DNA from: Demequina gelatinilytica
Lineage (GTDB): Bacteria > Actinomycetota > Actinomycetes > Actinomycetales > Demequinaceae
Length of the DNA stretch: 64,000 nucleotides
Assembly (NCBI RefSeq): GCF_000971115.1
Contig: NZ_BBLV01000002.1
Coordinates: forward strand, 186,001-250,000
Reading direction: 5' to 3'
In this document: in pieces, positions 35,125 through 43,195 of the stretch
How positions within the stretch are numbered: position 1 is the stretch's first letter
Layout: each line of letters opens with the position of its first letter
The notes under the pieces: model-generated
Seen by the model: the letters and a program-made list of their open reading frames with translations, nothing else
Database searches by the model: none
What the model was told of the DNA's origin: nothing
Made by a program: the position numbers and the translations under genes

Positions 35125-35220
35125 CCTTTGACGCTGCTCGGGGCCGGCAAGAGCATGGGTGCGACCTGGGGGAATGGGTGTCGCTGAGGGCGCCCGGCTG
35201 CTCCAGGCCGGGAGGACAAC

Positions 35221-37260
35221 ATGAGACTGAGGGAATACGTCGTCGCGCTCGCCGTGGCGACTCTGGCGATCATCGGCATCTCGCCCGCCGCACAGGCGAC
35301 GCAGGGCGGGACCCAGCCGGGCAACGACGGGATCCACAAGGTGTGGGTCTGCAAGTACTCCGGCACACCGTACGTGGACGAGGTCCTCAAGCCGGGCAAG
35401 AACCCGATCGCGGTCGACGCGAGCGCCACCGTGGGCGAGTGGTTCAAGGACGGGCAGACCAGCTCGTACGTCATCGACGAGGTCACCGACGAGAACACGG
35501 CGCAGGGCGAGACCTACACCGGCGAGGCGGAGTGCCCGAGCGGGCGCAGCTTCGACTGGAACTGGGAGTACCCGGCGCCCACATGCACCGACCTCGTGGT
35601 GACCTACCCCGAGAACATCCCGGCCGGCCAGGCCAACGACATGAACGTCACGTTCACGAACCTGGTCACGCAGGCGACCACCACGCTCAACTTCCACAAC
35701 AACGGAGGCACCTGGTCCGGCACCAAGACCTTCGACTTCACCGCGCACTCGAGCTGGCCCGACTGGGGCTACTACGCGGTCACGTGGGTCCAGGTGGGAG
35801 GCACCAACTACCACTGGCAGGGCTCGGTGACGTGCGGCGAGCGCGTGAAGCCCGAGAAGCCCGCGCCGCAGGTCGAGCGGGGGCAGTGGGAGGTCTCGGA
35901 CTACATCTGCGGCTCCGAGACGGTCGAGAAGACCCGGACCATCACCACCACCGACTGGGTGTGGGACGCGTCCGCGTGGGAGTGGGTGCTCGACCAGCAG
36001 TCGTCGACCACCACCGAGAAGACCAGCCGTGACATGACCGAGGCGGAGAAGGCGGAGCACTGCGCGCCGCCCGTCGTGGACGTGTGCTCGAACATCGACG
36101 GCGTCCAGACCGAGGTCCCCCAGGGGTACAAGGCGAACCAGGACGGCACCTGCAGCCCGTGCGAGCCGCCGCGCATCGACGTGTGCAAGAACCTCGACGG
36201 CATGCAGACCACCGTCCCCGAGGGCTACGAGGTCGACGACGACGGCATCTGCACCATCCCGCCGGTCGACGTCTGCACCAACCTGCCGGGCCTCCAGACC
36301 GAGGTCCCCGCGGGCCTGACCGCCGACGAGCCGGGCACGTGCACCATGCCCGCGTCCGTCGAGGTGAGCGACTGGGAGGGCGAGCCCGCGTGCGGCGTCG
36401 CCACCTTCACGCAGTTCGCGCTCAAGACCACGACCACCTACCAGCTCGACCTGAGCGGCGGGATCGTCGCGTGGCTCGTCGACAAGATCGACGTCGAGAC
36501 GCTCTACCGCACCGTGGTGCTCGAGGGCGTCATCCCCTGCGAGGACGCGAGCGCCTCGATCACCGTGACGCCCGCCACGTGCGCGGCGCCGGGGTCGATC
36601 GACACCGTCTCCACGGAGCACGCGACCGCCACGGAGACCCCCGCGACGGAGCCCGGCGACCACAGCGTCACGTTCATCGCCGACGAGGGCCACGCCTTCG
36701 CCGGGGGTGCGACCGAGCTCACCGTCGAGTACACGATCGAGGACCAGGCGACCGAGGGCTGCGCCGTCGACGAGCCCCAGGAGCCGTCGATCGACGGGTC
36801 GATCCTGGGGGAGGTCTGCACCGCGGACGCCCCCTACCTGGGCTACGACATCGTGCTCGACGACCCCGACGGCCAGTACGAGGGCGACGGCACCGCCACC
36901 CTCACGTTCGTCCACCCGACGGACCCGAGCCAGAACTGGACGCGCACCGTCGCGATCGGCTCCGGCAGGATCCTGTGGCCCGGCGCGTCGGTCGACGAGG
37001 ACGGCGTGGCGGACGGCTGGCCCGGCTGGGAGTACAGCACCGCGACCGAGTCGTGGGAGCCCGTGGGCGACGCCAACTACGGCTGGACCCGTGAGCCCGG
37101 CGTCGAGGTGATCCTCACGGTGAACCCCTCCAAGTCCTTCACGGTCTCGTACCCGCCGGCCACCCCCGAGTGCAACTCGGAGCCTCCGACGGACATCGTG
37201 GTCGTCCTGGACGCCCCGCCCGCGACCGCTGTCGCCGGCGTGGTGACGTACACCGGCTGA
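35221..37260 (+). CDS. Large secreted cysteine-containing protein, function unknown
   Basis: This 679-residue protein has a signal peptide (MRLREYVVALAVATLAIIGI, cleavage after AQA near residue 27). No lipobox, membrane anchor or sorting signal is visible at the C-terminus (VAGVVTYTG). Residues about 30-120 hold HKVWVCKYSGTPYVDE. The middle holds three copies of a unit with the pattern DVC-x-N-x2-G-x-QT-x-VP-x-G followed by DG-x-C (around residues 283-380), each with two cysteines. The last third is beta-rich (PKSFTVSYPPATPEC-like, with S at KS). GGGAGGAC precedes ATG by five bases, and a CRP-like site lies upstream. It is probably an extracellular structural or adhesive protein. I do not recognise a catalytic motif. 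Confidence 0.75.
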   Translation: MRLREYVVALAVATLAIIGISPAAQATQGGTQPGNDGIHKVWVCKYSGTPYVDEVLKPGKNPIAVDASATVGEWFKDGQTSSYVIDEVTDENTAQGETYTGEAECPSGRSFDWNWEYPAPTCTDLVVTYPENIPAGQANDMNVTFTNLVTQATTTLNFHNNGGTWSGTKTFDFTAHSSWPDWGYYAVTWVQVGGTNYHWQGSVTCGERVKPEKPAPQVERGQWEVSDYICGSETVEKTRTITTTDWVWDASAWEWVLDQQSSTTTEKTSRDMTEAEKAEHCAPPVVDVCSNIDGVQTEVPQGYKANQDGTCSPCEPPRIDVCKNLDGMQTTVPEGYEVDDDGICTIPPVDVCTNLPGLQTEVPAGLTADEPGTCTMPASVEVSDWEGEPACGVATFTQFALKTTTTYQLDLSGGIVAWLVDKIDVETLYRTVVLEGVIPCEDASASITVTPATCAAPGSIDTVSTEHATATETPATEPGDHSVTFIADEGHAFAGGATELTVEYTIEDQATEGCAVDEPQEPSIDGSILGEVCTADAPYLGYDIVLDDPDGQYEGDGTATLTFVHPTDPSQNWTRTVAIGSGRILWPGASVDEDGVADGWPGWEYSTATESWEPVGDANYGWTREPGVEVILTVNPSKSFTVSYPPATPECNSEPPTDIVVVLDAPPATAVAGVVTYTG

Positions 37261-37274
37261 TCCCCGGCGTACCC

Positions 37275-37318
37275 GGCCCGGGGGTTCGACCTTCCTCAGC
37301 AGGTCGAGCCCCCGGGCC
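37275..37318. terminator. Strong bidirectional terminator
   Basis: An 18-bp stem (37275-37292 and 37301-37318) with one G.U pair and an 8-base loop lies between convergent genes ending at 37260 and 37361. Confidence 0.85.
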
Positions 37319-37360
37319 TCTCGCCGTCCCGGGGTCCCTGCCTGCTTCCCGGAGGGGCCG

Positions 37361-38170
37361 CTACTCCTCGATGTAGACGGGGGTGCCGAGCGGCAGCCCC
37401 ACCTGCTCCACGATCTCCGTGATGACGTCGTTGGGCAGCCGGATGCACCCGTGCGACACGGCCTTGCCGAAGGAGTCGGGGTCGTTGGTGCCGTGGATGC
37501 CGATGATCGCCTCGCCGCCCGCGAACTCGTCGAGCACGGGCGAGTAGCCGGACAGGCCGTACGCGTAGGGGCCGTAGGCGCCGTCCGGGTTCGGAGGCTG
37601 GACCAGCTCGCGGATGTAGTACGTGCCGCCGGGGGTCGGCAGGTCCTCCGTGCCCAGCCCGATCTCGGTGCTGAGCACCTTGTCCTCGCCGTCCCAGACG
37701 GTGAGCTCGAACTCGCTCAGCGCGATGTCGACGCGGTAGTCGGTGGCGCTCAGCACCACATCGTCCGCCGCGACCCAGCCCATGGAGCCGTTGGGCCGCA
37801 CCGGCAGGTACACGTGGACCCAGGAACCCTGGATCTGGTCCACCAGGAACACGAGCGGCGTCTGGTCGGGGACGGTGAGCACCGCGTCGGCGCGGATGGT
37901 GATCTGACCGTCGCCGTCCGGCTCGGTCAGCACCTCCACCGTCTGCGACTTCGCGCGCGCGATGTACGCGGTGGTGGGCTCCTGCGCCTCGACCACGGTG
38001 GTGGTGGGGTCCGACGTCTCCCCGCCGCCCGCACCGGCGGTGACCGCCGGCTGCGACGCGACGGTCGACGATGCGCCCGGCGACGGCGCGCCTTCGGACG
38101 CGGGCGTGCAGCCGGCAAGCGCGAGCGCGAGCGCGCTCGAGACGGCGGACAGCGCGACGATGCGGCGCAT
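37361..38170 (-). CDS. L,D-transpeptidase lipoprotein (YkuD domain)
   Basis: This 269-residue protein has the lipobox LALAGC (Cys20), a Pro/Ser/Thr linker, an SH3-like region (about 65-140, SWVHVYLPVRPNGSMGWV) and a C-terminal YkuD domain. The catalytic motifs are IIGIHGTND and SHGCIRLPN, with the nucleophilic Cys and the His. Such enzymes make 3-3 peptidoglycan cross-links or attach proteins to the wall outside the membrane. It stands alone between a strong terminator and the LacY-type transporter gene. Confidence 0.93.
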   Translation of the reverse strand: MRRIVALSAVSSALALALAGCTPASEGAPSPGASSTVASQPAVTAGAGGGETSDPTTTVVEAQEPTTAYIARAKSQTVEVLTEPDGDGQITIRADAVLTVPDQTPLVFLVDQIQGSWVHVYLPVRPNGSMGWVAADDVVLSATDYRVDIALSEFELTVWDGEDKVLSTEIGLGTEDLPTPGGTYYIRELVQPPNPDGAYGPYAYGLSGYSPVLDEFAGGEAIIGIHGTNDPDSFGKAVSHGCIRLPNDVITEIVEQVGLPLGTPVYIEE

Positions 38171-38277
38171 CGGACCTCCCTCAGACCCCTCAGCGCCCCC
38201 ACACTACGACGAGGCCGCCCGCCCTGGGTAGGTCCCCCAGGCCGGACGGCCTCCGCATCGTGCCCGCGGCGCCCCGG

Positions 38278-39597
38278 TCAGGCTGCGACGAGCTCGCGCT
38301 CCCGGGGCTCGCCGGGATCTGCGTCGATCGCGTCGTCCAGCCCCTTGTCGTTGCGCATGAGGAAGCTCGCGATCACCGTCACGCCGACGATCACCACGGA
38401 CATGATGAGGTACGCGTCGGCGAAGCCGATGGTCTCGTAGGCGTGGCCGAACGGCAGCGAGAAGGCGGCGACGCCGAGCGACTTGGCGACGCCGAAGCCG
38501 AGCATGTAGGCGGTCGCGGAAATCTTCACGTCGAACATCCGGGTGATGTACTTCATCACCGACACGAGCATGAGCGGCATCTCGATCGCAGCGAGCAGGC
38601 GCCATGCGATGAGCGCCTCCGTGGTGGTGACCATGGCGGAGCCGAGCACACGGATCACCAGGATCGCGGCGAAGAGCTGCAGGCCGCGCTTGGCGCCGAT
38701 CTTGTTGACGAACCACGGCGCGACCAGCATGACCGCCGCCTCGCAGAAGATCTGGACGGTCACCACGTTGGCGAACAGCGACACGGGGTCGCCGTGGTTG
38801 ACGTGCTGCTCGAAGTAGATGGAGAACTGCTGGTCGAACACGTCGTACAGCGCGGCGGTGCCGAACATCAGCACGACGAATCCGACGAAGCTGCGGTTCG
38901 ACAGCAGCCCCTTGATGGTGTCCTTGGTGACCTTGGTCTCCGAGACCTCGCCCTTGGCGGCGTTCTCGGCGGCCTGGTGAGGCACCTTGGCGACGAAGAG
39001 CAGCGCGCCGAGCACCAGGGCGCAGAACGAGGCCGCCCACCAGATGGAGTCGGGGTTGACGTTGGTCCAGATCCAGCCGCCGACGGCGGTGATGGTTCCA
39101 CCGGCGATCGAGCCGAAGAGGCGCGCGTGGCCGTACTCGAACTCGTTGGCGCGCGAGGCACGCTCGTTGAACGCCTCGACCACGCTGACGCCGGCGAGCA
39201 GCACGAGCGACATGTACATGCCGGCGACCACGGCCGCCCCGGTCACGTTCCATGCGGCGAGCGCCGGGAAGGCGATCACGAAGAACGGGCCCACCATCGC
39301 GCCGCACAGCACCACGAAGGAGAACAGGTGCTTCTTGAGCCCGAGGCGGTCCTGCAGGTAGCCGTACAGCGGCTGGAGGCACAGCGCGGTGATCGCCATG
39401 ACGGTGTTGATGAGGCCGATGTCCCCCTCGCCGATGCCGGCCTGCTTGAACCAGAGGCCGTGGAAGGAGAAGAAGATCTGCCAGATGGCGAAGTAGAAGA
39501 AGTACAGGCCGCCGTAGTTCCAGAACACGCCGCGCTTGAGCGACGACGTGATGGACCCGCCGCCGATGGCGGGCGTGGCTGCAGTAGGTGCGCTCAT
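38278..39597 (-). CDS. LacY-family oligosaccharide:H+ symporter
   Basis: This 439-residue MFS protein with twelve predicted helices aligns by eye with E. coli LacY over most of its length. Matches are QPLYGYLQDRLGLKKHL, AGVSVVEAFNERASRANEFE with GHARLFGS (LacY Glu126 and Arg144 region), VIRVLGSA (Arg302 region) and AAIEMPLMLVSVMKYITRMF (Glu325 region). The position of LacY His322 is Ala here, so proton coupling or sugar selectivity may differ. ATG 39597 has GAAGGG about eight bases upstream. A close paralogue lies directly upstream (39908). With the GH43 enzyme at 41247 it suggests import of plant oligosaccharides. Confidence 0.88.
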   Translation of the reverse strand: MSAPTAATPAIGGGSITSSLKRGVFWNYGGLYFFYFAIWQIFFSFHGLWFKQAGIGEGDIGLINTVMAITALCLQPLYGYLQDRLGLKKHLFSFVVLCGAMVGPFFVIAFPALAAWNVTGAAVVAGMYMSLVLLAGVSVVEAFNERASRANEFEYGHARLFGSIAGGTITAVGGWIWTNVNPDSIWWAASFCALVLGALLFVAKVPHQAAENAAKGEVSETKVTKDTIKGLLSNRSFVGFVVLMFGTAALYDVFDQQFSIYFEQHVNHGDPVSLFANVVTVQIFCEAAVMLVAPWFVNKIGAKRGLQLFAAILVIRVLGSAMVTTTEALIAWRLLAAIEMPLMLVSVMKYITRMFDVKISATAYMLGFGVAKSLGVAAFSLPFGHAYETIGFADAYLIMSVVIVGVTVIASFLMRNDKGLDDAIDADPGEPRERELVAA

Positions 39598-39907
39598 GGC
39601 ACATCCCTTCCGGGGATTCGGTGAATGTGTGGCCGACCTTGGCCAGAACGGTGCGGGCACACGGGCGCATCGTTGCTCGCGCCGCTCGCCGGGACCGTCC
39701 ACCCGGGACGCCCCCAATGGCACCCCGTGTCTTTCGACTAGGTTAATTGGCACCATACAACAAAAGGCGGGACGTTCCGCCCATAACCCCGTTCTCGCAC
39801 GCCCGCCCGCCCCTGACAGCCACAACGGACCTGATCCCGACACGCCGGCCGATTCGCGCGCATCGTCCCCGATCGCCGGCGCGTCGCGGCGGGATCCGTT
39901 GGCACTG
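39598..39907. other. Intergenic region with promoter and palindromic repeat A
   Basis: These 310 bp hold the promoter of the first LacY-type gene (39735-39763) and the repeat element at 39813-39911. No gene is visible in it. Confidence 0.6.
39735..39763 (-). promoter_or_regulatory. Promoter of the LacY-type gene
   Basis: On the minus strand -35 TTGTTG (39763-39758), 17 bases and -10 TAGTCG (39740-39735) lie in an AT-rich island that contains GGTTAATTGG. The leader would be about 130 bases. Confidence 0.5.
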
Positions 39908-39911
39908 TCAG
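39813..39911. repeat. Intergenic palindromic repeat, member A
   Basis: This element of about 99 bp has imperfect outer inverted ends (39813-39829 and 39895-39911, 14 of 17 matching, CTGACAG and AACGGA conserved). Inner inverted parts carry GATCCCG and CGCCGG. The centre contains GCGCATCGTCCCC. Members B (47502) and C (55825) share its arms or core. It overlaps the stop codon of the second LacY-type gene. Confidence 0.65.
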
Positions 39912-41224
39912 CGAGAGGGGGCGGCGCCGTCGGCGAGCTCGCCCGTGGGCGCCTCGCGTCCCCTGTCGCTGCCCATGAGCAGGCTCGCGAGCACCGTCAC
40001 CACGGCGATCACCACCGACATGACCAGATAGGACTGCTCGAAGCCCACGTTGTCATACGAGCGCCCGAACGCCGCAGAGAACAGCGCGACGCCGAGCGAC
40101 TTGGCGACGCCGAAGCCGAGCATGTACGCGGTCGCGGAGATCTTCACGTCGAACATCCGGGTGATGTACTTCATCACCGACACGAGCATGAAGGGCATCT
40201 CGATGGCGGCGAGCAGGCGCCACGCGACCAGCGCCTCGGGCGTGGTCACCAGCGCGGAGCCCAGCACCCGCACCACCAGGATCCCGGCGAAGATCTGCAG
40301 CCCGCGCTTGGCGCCGATCCTGTTGATGATCGCGGGCGTGAAGATCATCACCACGGCCTCGAGGAGGATCTGGATCGAGACGACCCGGCCGAACAGCCCC
40401 TCCGGGTCCCCGTGACCGGTTGCCGCCACATGGTCGGTGAAGTAGATGGAGAACTGCTGGTCGAACACGTCGTAGAGCGCGGCCGTCCCCATCATGAGGA
40501 CCACGAACCCCAGGAAGTTGCGGTCCATGACCAGCCCGGCCACGGCCTCCTTGCTGATCTTGTGCGCGGACCCCTCACCGCCACCGTCGTGCGCCTCACG
40601 CGCCTGATCCGGCACCCGCGCGACGAGCAGGAGCACGCCCAGCACGATCGCGGAGAACGTGGCGGCCCACCAGATGTTGTCGGGGTTCGCGGCCCAGATC
40701 GAGCCGCCGATGAACGATGCGAAGGACCCGCCGAGAGAGCCGAACAGCCGTGCGTGGCCGTACTCGAAGCCGTTGGCACGGCTCGCGCGCTCGTTGAACG
40801 CCTCGACCACCGACACCCCGGCATAGGTGACCAGGCTGAGGAACACGCCCCCGACCACGGCCGCGAGGCGCTGGTTCTCCGCGATGAGCGGCTTGAACAC
40901 GAACTGGAAGAACGGCCCCACCATCGCGGCGCACACCACCACGAACGCGAACAGCGGCTTGCGGTACCCGAGGCGGTCCTGCACGAGCCCGTACAGCGGC
41001 TGCAGGCACAGCGCGACCAGCGCCATCACGGTCGAGACGAGGCCGATGCTGCCACCGCTCATGCCCTGGTCGTCGAGCCACAGCCCCATGTACGTGAAGA
41101 TGAGCTGCCACGCGACGAAATAGAAGAAGTAGATCCCGCCGTAGTTCCAGAGCACCGCGCGCCGCACCGAGTCGAGGATGCTCGGGGCCGACGCCCCGGC
41201 GGCCCGTTCGCCGCCGGCGCTCAC
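39908..41224 (-). CDS. LacY-family oligosaccharide:H+ symporter, paralogue
   Basis: This 438-residue MFS protein is closely similar to the protein at 38278, sharing VSVVEAFNERASRAN, AALYDVFDQQFSIYF and EMPxMLVSVMKYITRMF with it. It has the same Ala in place of LacY His322. The GTG start at 41224 lies 22 bases after the stop of the GH43 gene, so the two are likely cotranscribed; the spacer shows no strong ribosome-binding site. Tandem paralogues may import different oligosaccharides. Confidence 0.87.
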   Translation of the reverse strand: MSAGGERAAGASAPSILDSVRRAVLWNYGGIYFFYFVAWQLIFTYMGLWLDDQGMSGGSIGLVSTVMALVALCLQPLYGLVQDRLGYRKPLFAFVVVCAAMVGPFFQFVFKPLIAENQRLAAVVGGVFLSLVTYAGVSVVEAFNERASRANGFEYGHARLFGSLGGSFASFIGGSIWAANPDNIWWAATFSAIVLGVLLLVARVPDQAREAHDGGGEGSAHKISKEAVAGLVMDRNFLGFVVLMMGTAALYDVFDQQFSIYFTDHVAATGHGDPEGLFGRVVSIQILLEAVVMIFTPAIINRIGAKRGLQIFAGILVVRVLGSALVTTPEALVAWRLLAAIEMPFMLVSVMKYITRMFDVKISATAYMLGFGVAKSLGVALFSAAFGRSYDNVGFEQSYLVMSVVIAVVTVLASLLMGSDRGREAPTGELADGAAPSR

Positions 41225-41246
41225 CGCATCGTCCGGTCGGGGCGGC

Positions 41247-42263
41247 TCATCGCGGCAGCCCCTCGGGCGGCAGCACCTCGACCCCGGACGGCACGGGGCG
41301 CGTGAGCGGGAGCGGCCTGCCCCACACGGGGTCCCCGTGGTCGTCGAACGGGAGCACCTGCGCGCAGGCCTGCCGGTTGGGCTCCCACAGGGGGTTGCCC
41401 ACCAGCTCCGTGTACGTGCGTGCGTGGTAGACCAGCACGGTGCTGCCCTCCTCGTCCACCGTGAACGAGTTGTGCCCCGGCCCGTAGATGCCGTTCTCCG
41501 GCGCGGAGGTGAACACCGGGTCGAGGCTCTTGGTCCAGCTCGCGGGATCGAGCACATCGCTGCCCGCATCCGCGGTGAGCAGCCCCATCGCGTACTCGAT
41601 GCCGGTGGCCGAGGCGCTGTAGGTGAGGAAGAGCCTGCCGTTGCGCTGCAGGACGCTCGGACCCTCCGCCACCCAGAACGTGACGATCTCCCAGTCGAGC
41701 TCGGGCTTGCACAGCATCACCGCGGGCGTCGCGAGAGTCCAGGGGTTCGTCATGCGCGCGATGTAGAGGTTCGAATGCCCCTTGACCGCGAAGTCCTGCT
41801 GCGCCCACACGAGGTACTGCTCGCCGTCCTTGACGAAGCTGGTCGCATCGAGCGCGAAGGACTCCCAGCCGGTGTCGACCTGCCCCTTCTCCGTCCACGT
41901 CCCGGTCAGAGGGTCGTCGTCGAGGCACTCGAGGCAGTAGACGCGGTGGTTGAACGTGTCGTCCGCGTCGGGCACGTCGAACGTCACGTCCATGTTCGGG
42001 GCCGCGGCGTAGTAGATGTACCAGGCGCCGTTCACCCGGTGGATCTCCGGCGCCCAGATGAGGCTGCTCTGCGGGCCCTGGTCCGGCTTGCTCCAGATGG
42101 TGACCTCGGGCGCCGCCTGGAGGTCCTCCAACGTCGCCGCGCGACGCAGGACGATGCGGTCGTACAGCGGGTAGGAGCCGGTGAAGTAGTACATGCCCTC
42201 ATGGCGCAGGACGCACGGATCGGCGCGCTGAAGCACGATCGGGTTGGGGATCGGGTCGGGCAT
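41247..42263 (-). CDS. GH43 family glycoside hydrolase (intracellular)
   Basis: This 338-residue five-bladed beta-propeller enzyme of family 43 has no signal peptide, so it acts in the cytoplasm. The expected catalytic residues are the Asp of RADPCVL (D15) and the general-acid Glu of WVAEGPSV; SSLIWAPEIHRV supplies the usual WAPE motif. The family contains beta-xylosidases and alpha-L-arabinofuranosidases, and I cannot choose between them. GAGGAG precedes ATG by eight bases. It is followed by a LacY-type symporter gene, giving an uptake-and-cleave pair for pentose-containing oligosaccharides. A palindrome lies at its promoter. Confidence 0.9.
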   Translation of the reverse strand: MPDPIPNPIVLQRADPCVLRHEGMYYFTGSYPLYDRIVLRRAATLEDLQAAPEVTIWSKPDQGPQSSLIWAPEIHRVNGAWYIYYAAAPNMDVTFDVPDADDTFNHRVYCLECLDDDPLTGTWTEKGQVDTGWESFALDATSFVKDGEQYLVWAQQDFAVKGHSNLYIARMTNPWTLATPAVMLCKPELDWEIVTFWVAEGPSVLQRNGRLFLTYSASATGIEYAMGLLTADAGSDVLDPASWTKSLDPVFTSAPENGIYGPGHNSFTVDEEGSTVLVYHARTYTELVGNPLWEPNRQACAQVLPFDDHGDPVWGRPLPLTRPVPSGVEVLPPEGLPR

Positions 42264-42284
42264 CGCCGCTCCTCGTCGCGCCAG

Positions 42285-42309
42285 GAAGACAGGTCTTCTC
42301 CGGACCCTA
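42285..42309 (-). promoter_or_regulatory. Promoter and palindromic operator of the GH43/LacY operon
   Basis: The -10 box TAGGGT (42309-42304 on the minus strand) is followed by the palindrome GAAGACAGGTCTTC (42285-42298), which would cover the transcription start. This position fits a repressor site. No cognate regulator gene is adjacent. Confidence 0.5.
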
Positions 42310-42391
42310 GTGGAGGGCCCGGACCGCCGCGACCGGAGGCCGGCGCCACGGCCTGCCCGCCCTCCGAGACGAAGCAAGGTCAGCGTCCCGA

Positions 42392-43195
42392 TCAGTAGGA
42401 GGCGGTCGGGCCTTCCTCGGCGGCCGGGATCCACCTGGCCGCGAGCGCCTCGGAGCCGCGCGCGAGCATCGCGACATCGGCCGCATGGAGCACGAAGCCC
42501 GCGCCGGCGTCGAGGTACGCCGCGGCCACCTCCGGGTCGAACGCGTTGACCCCCACGGGCTTGCCCGCGGCCCGCACCGCCGCGAACGCGCGCAGCACCG
42601 CAGCGGTCACCTCGGGATGCGTCTGCTGCCCGAGCAGCCCCATCGAGGCGGCGAGGTCGGAGGGACCCACGAACACGCCGTCGACACCGTCGACCGCGGC
42701 GATCTCCCCCGCCGCGTCGACCGCCGCCGCGGTCTCGACCTGCACGAGCAGCGACACGTACCGGTCGGCGTCCTCGAGGTAGCCAGGCACCCGGTTCCAG
42801 CGCGCCGAGCGCGCGAGCGCGGAGCCCACCCCGCGCCGGCCGCGCGGCGGGTAGCGCACGGCCTCGACCGCCGCCCGCGCCTCCTCGGCGCTGTTGACGA
42901 TGGGCACCAGCACGTTCTGCGCGCCCAGGTCGAGCACCTGCTTGAGGAGGACCGCATCGTTCTTGGCGACGCGCACCACGGGCGCGACGGGGTAGGCCGC
43001 GACCGCCTGGAGCTGGGCGAGCACGGACTCCAGCCCGGACGGCCCGTGCTCCATGTCGATCAGCAGCCAGTCGAGGCCTGCACCCGCGCAGATCTCCGCG
43101 ACCAGGGGCGATCCCGAGCACACCCACATGCCCGCGAGCGGGCGCCCGGATGCGGCCAGCCGGTCGCGCATGGTCGGCTCTAGACGAAGCGGCAT
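42392..43195 (-). CDS. hpaI: HpaI-type class II aldolase (4-hydroxy-2-oxoheptanedioate aldolase)
   Basis: This 267-residue TIM-barrel aldolase of the HpcH/HpaI family has LLIDMEHGPSG (catalytic His), a metal-binding Glu in LLVQVETAAAVD and the metal-binding Asp of VFVGPSDLAASMG. In the homoprotocatechuate pathway it splits 4-hydroxy-2-oxoheptane-1,7-dioate into pyruvate and succinic semialdehyde. The start overlaps the hpaH gene by 16 bases, so it is the last gene of the four-gene operon 45676-42392. A close relative acting on 2-keto-3-deoxy sugars is an alternative, but the operon context favours aromatic catabolism. Confidence 0.87.
   Translation of the reverse strand: MPLRLEPTMRDRLAASGRPLAGMWVCSGSPLVAEICAGAGLDWLLIDMEHGPSGLESVLAQLQAVAAYPVAPVVRVAKNDAVLLKQVLDLGAQNVLVPIVNSAEEARAAVEAVRYPPRGRRGVGSALARSARWNRVPGYLEDADRYVSLLVQVETAAAVDAAGEIAAVDGVDGVFVGPSDLAASMGLLGQQTHPEVTAAVLRAFAAVRAAGKPVGVNAFDPEVAAAYLDAGAGFVLHAADVAMLARGSEALAARWIPAAEEGPTASY

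Noticed and set aside
35100-35215. Possible c-di-AMP (ydaO) or c-di-GMP riboswitch before the secreted protein
   Set aside because: The leader is GC-rich with small hairpins, but the conserved cores of those riboswitches could not be matched.
37240-37275. Frameshift that might have removed a sorting signal from the protein ending at 37260
   Set aside because: No hydrophobic segment or basic tail appears in any frame after the stop, and a terminator follows at once.
37280-37300. GGTTCGA-like T-loop sequence suggesting a tRNA
   Set aside because: It is part of an 18-bp terminator stem; no cloverleaf or anticodon arm can be drawn.
42392-43195. HpaI-like protein as a sugar-acid (2-keto-3-deoxy-rhamnonate) aldolase linked to the GH43 genes
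   Set aside because: It overlaps hpaH and is in the hpaD operon; the GH43 unit has its own promoter. The alternative is kept only as a note.
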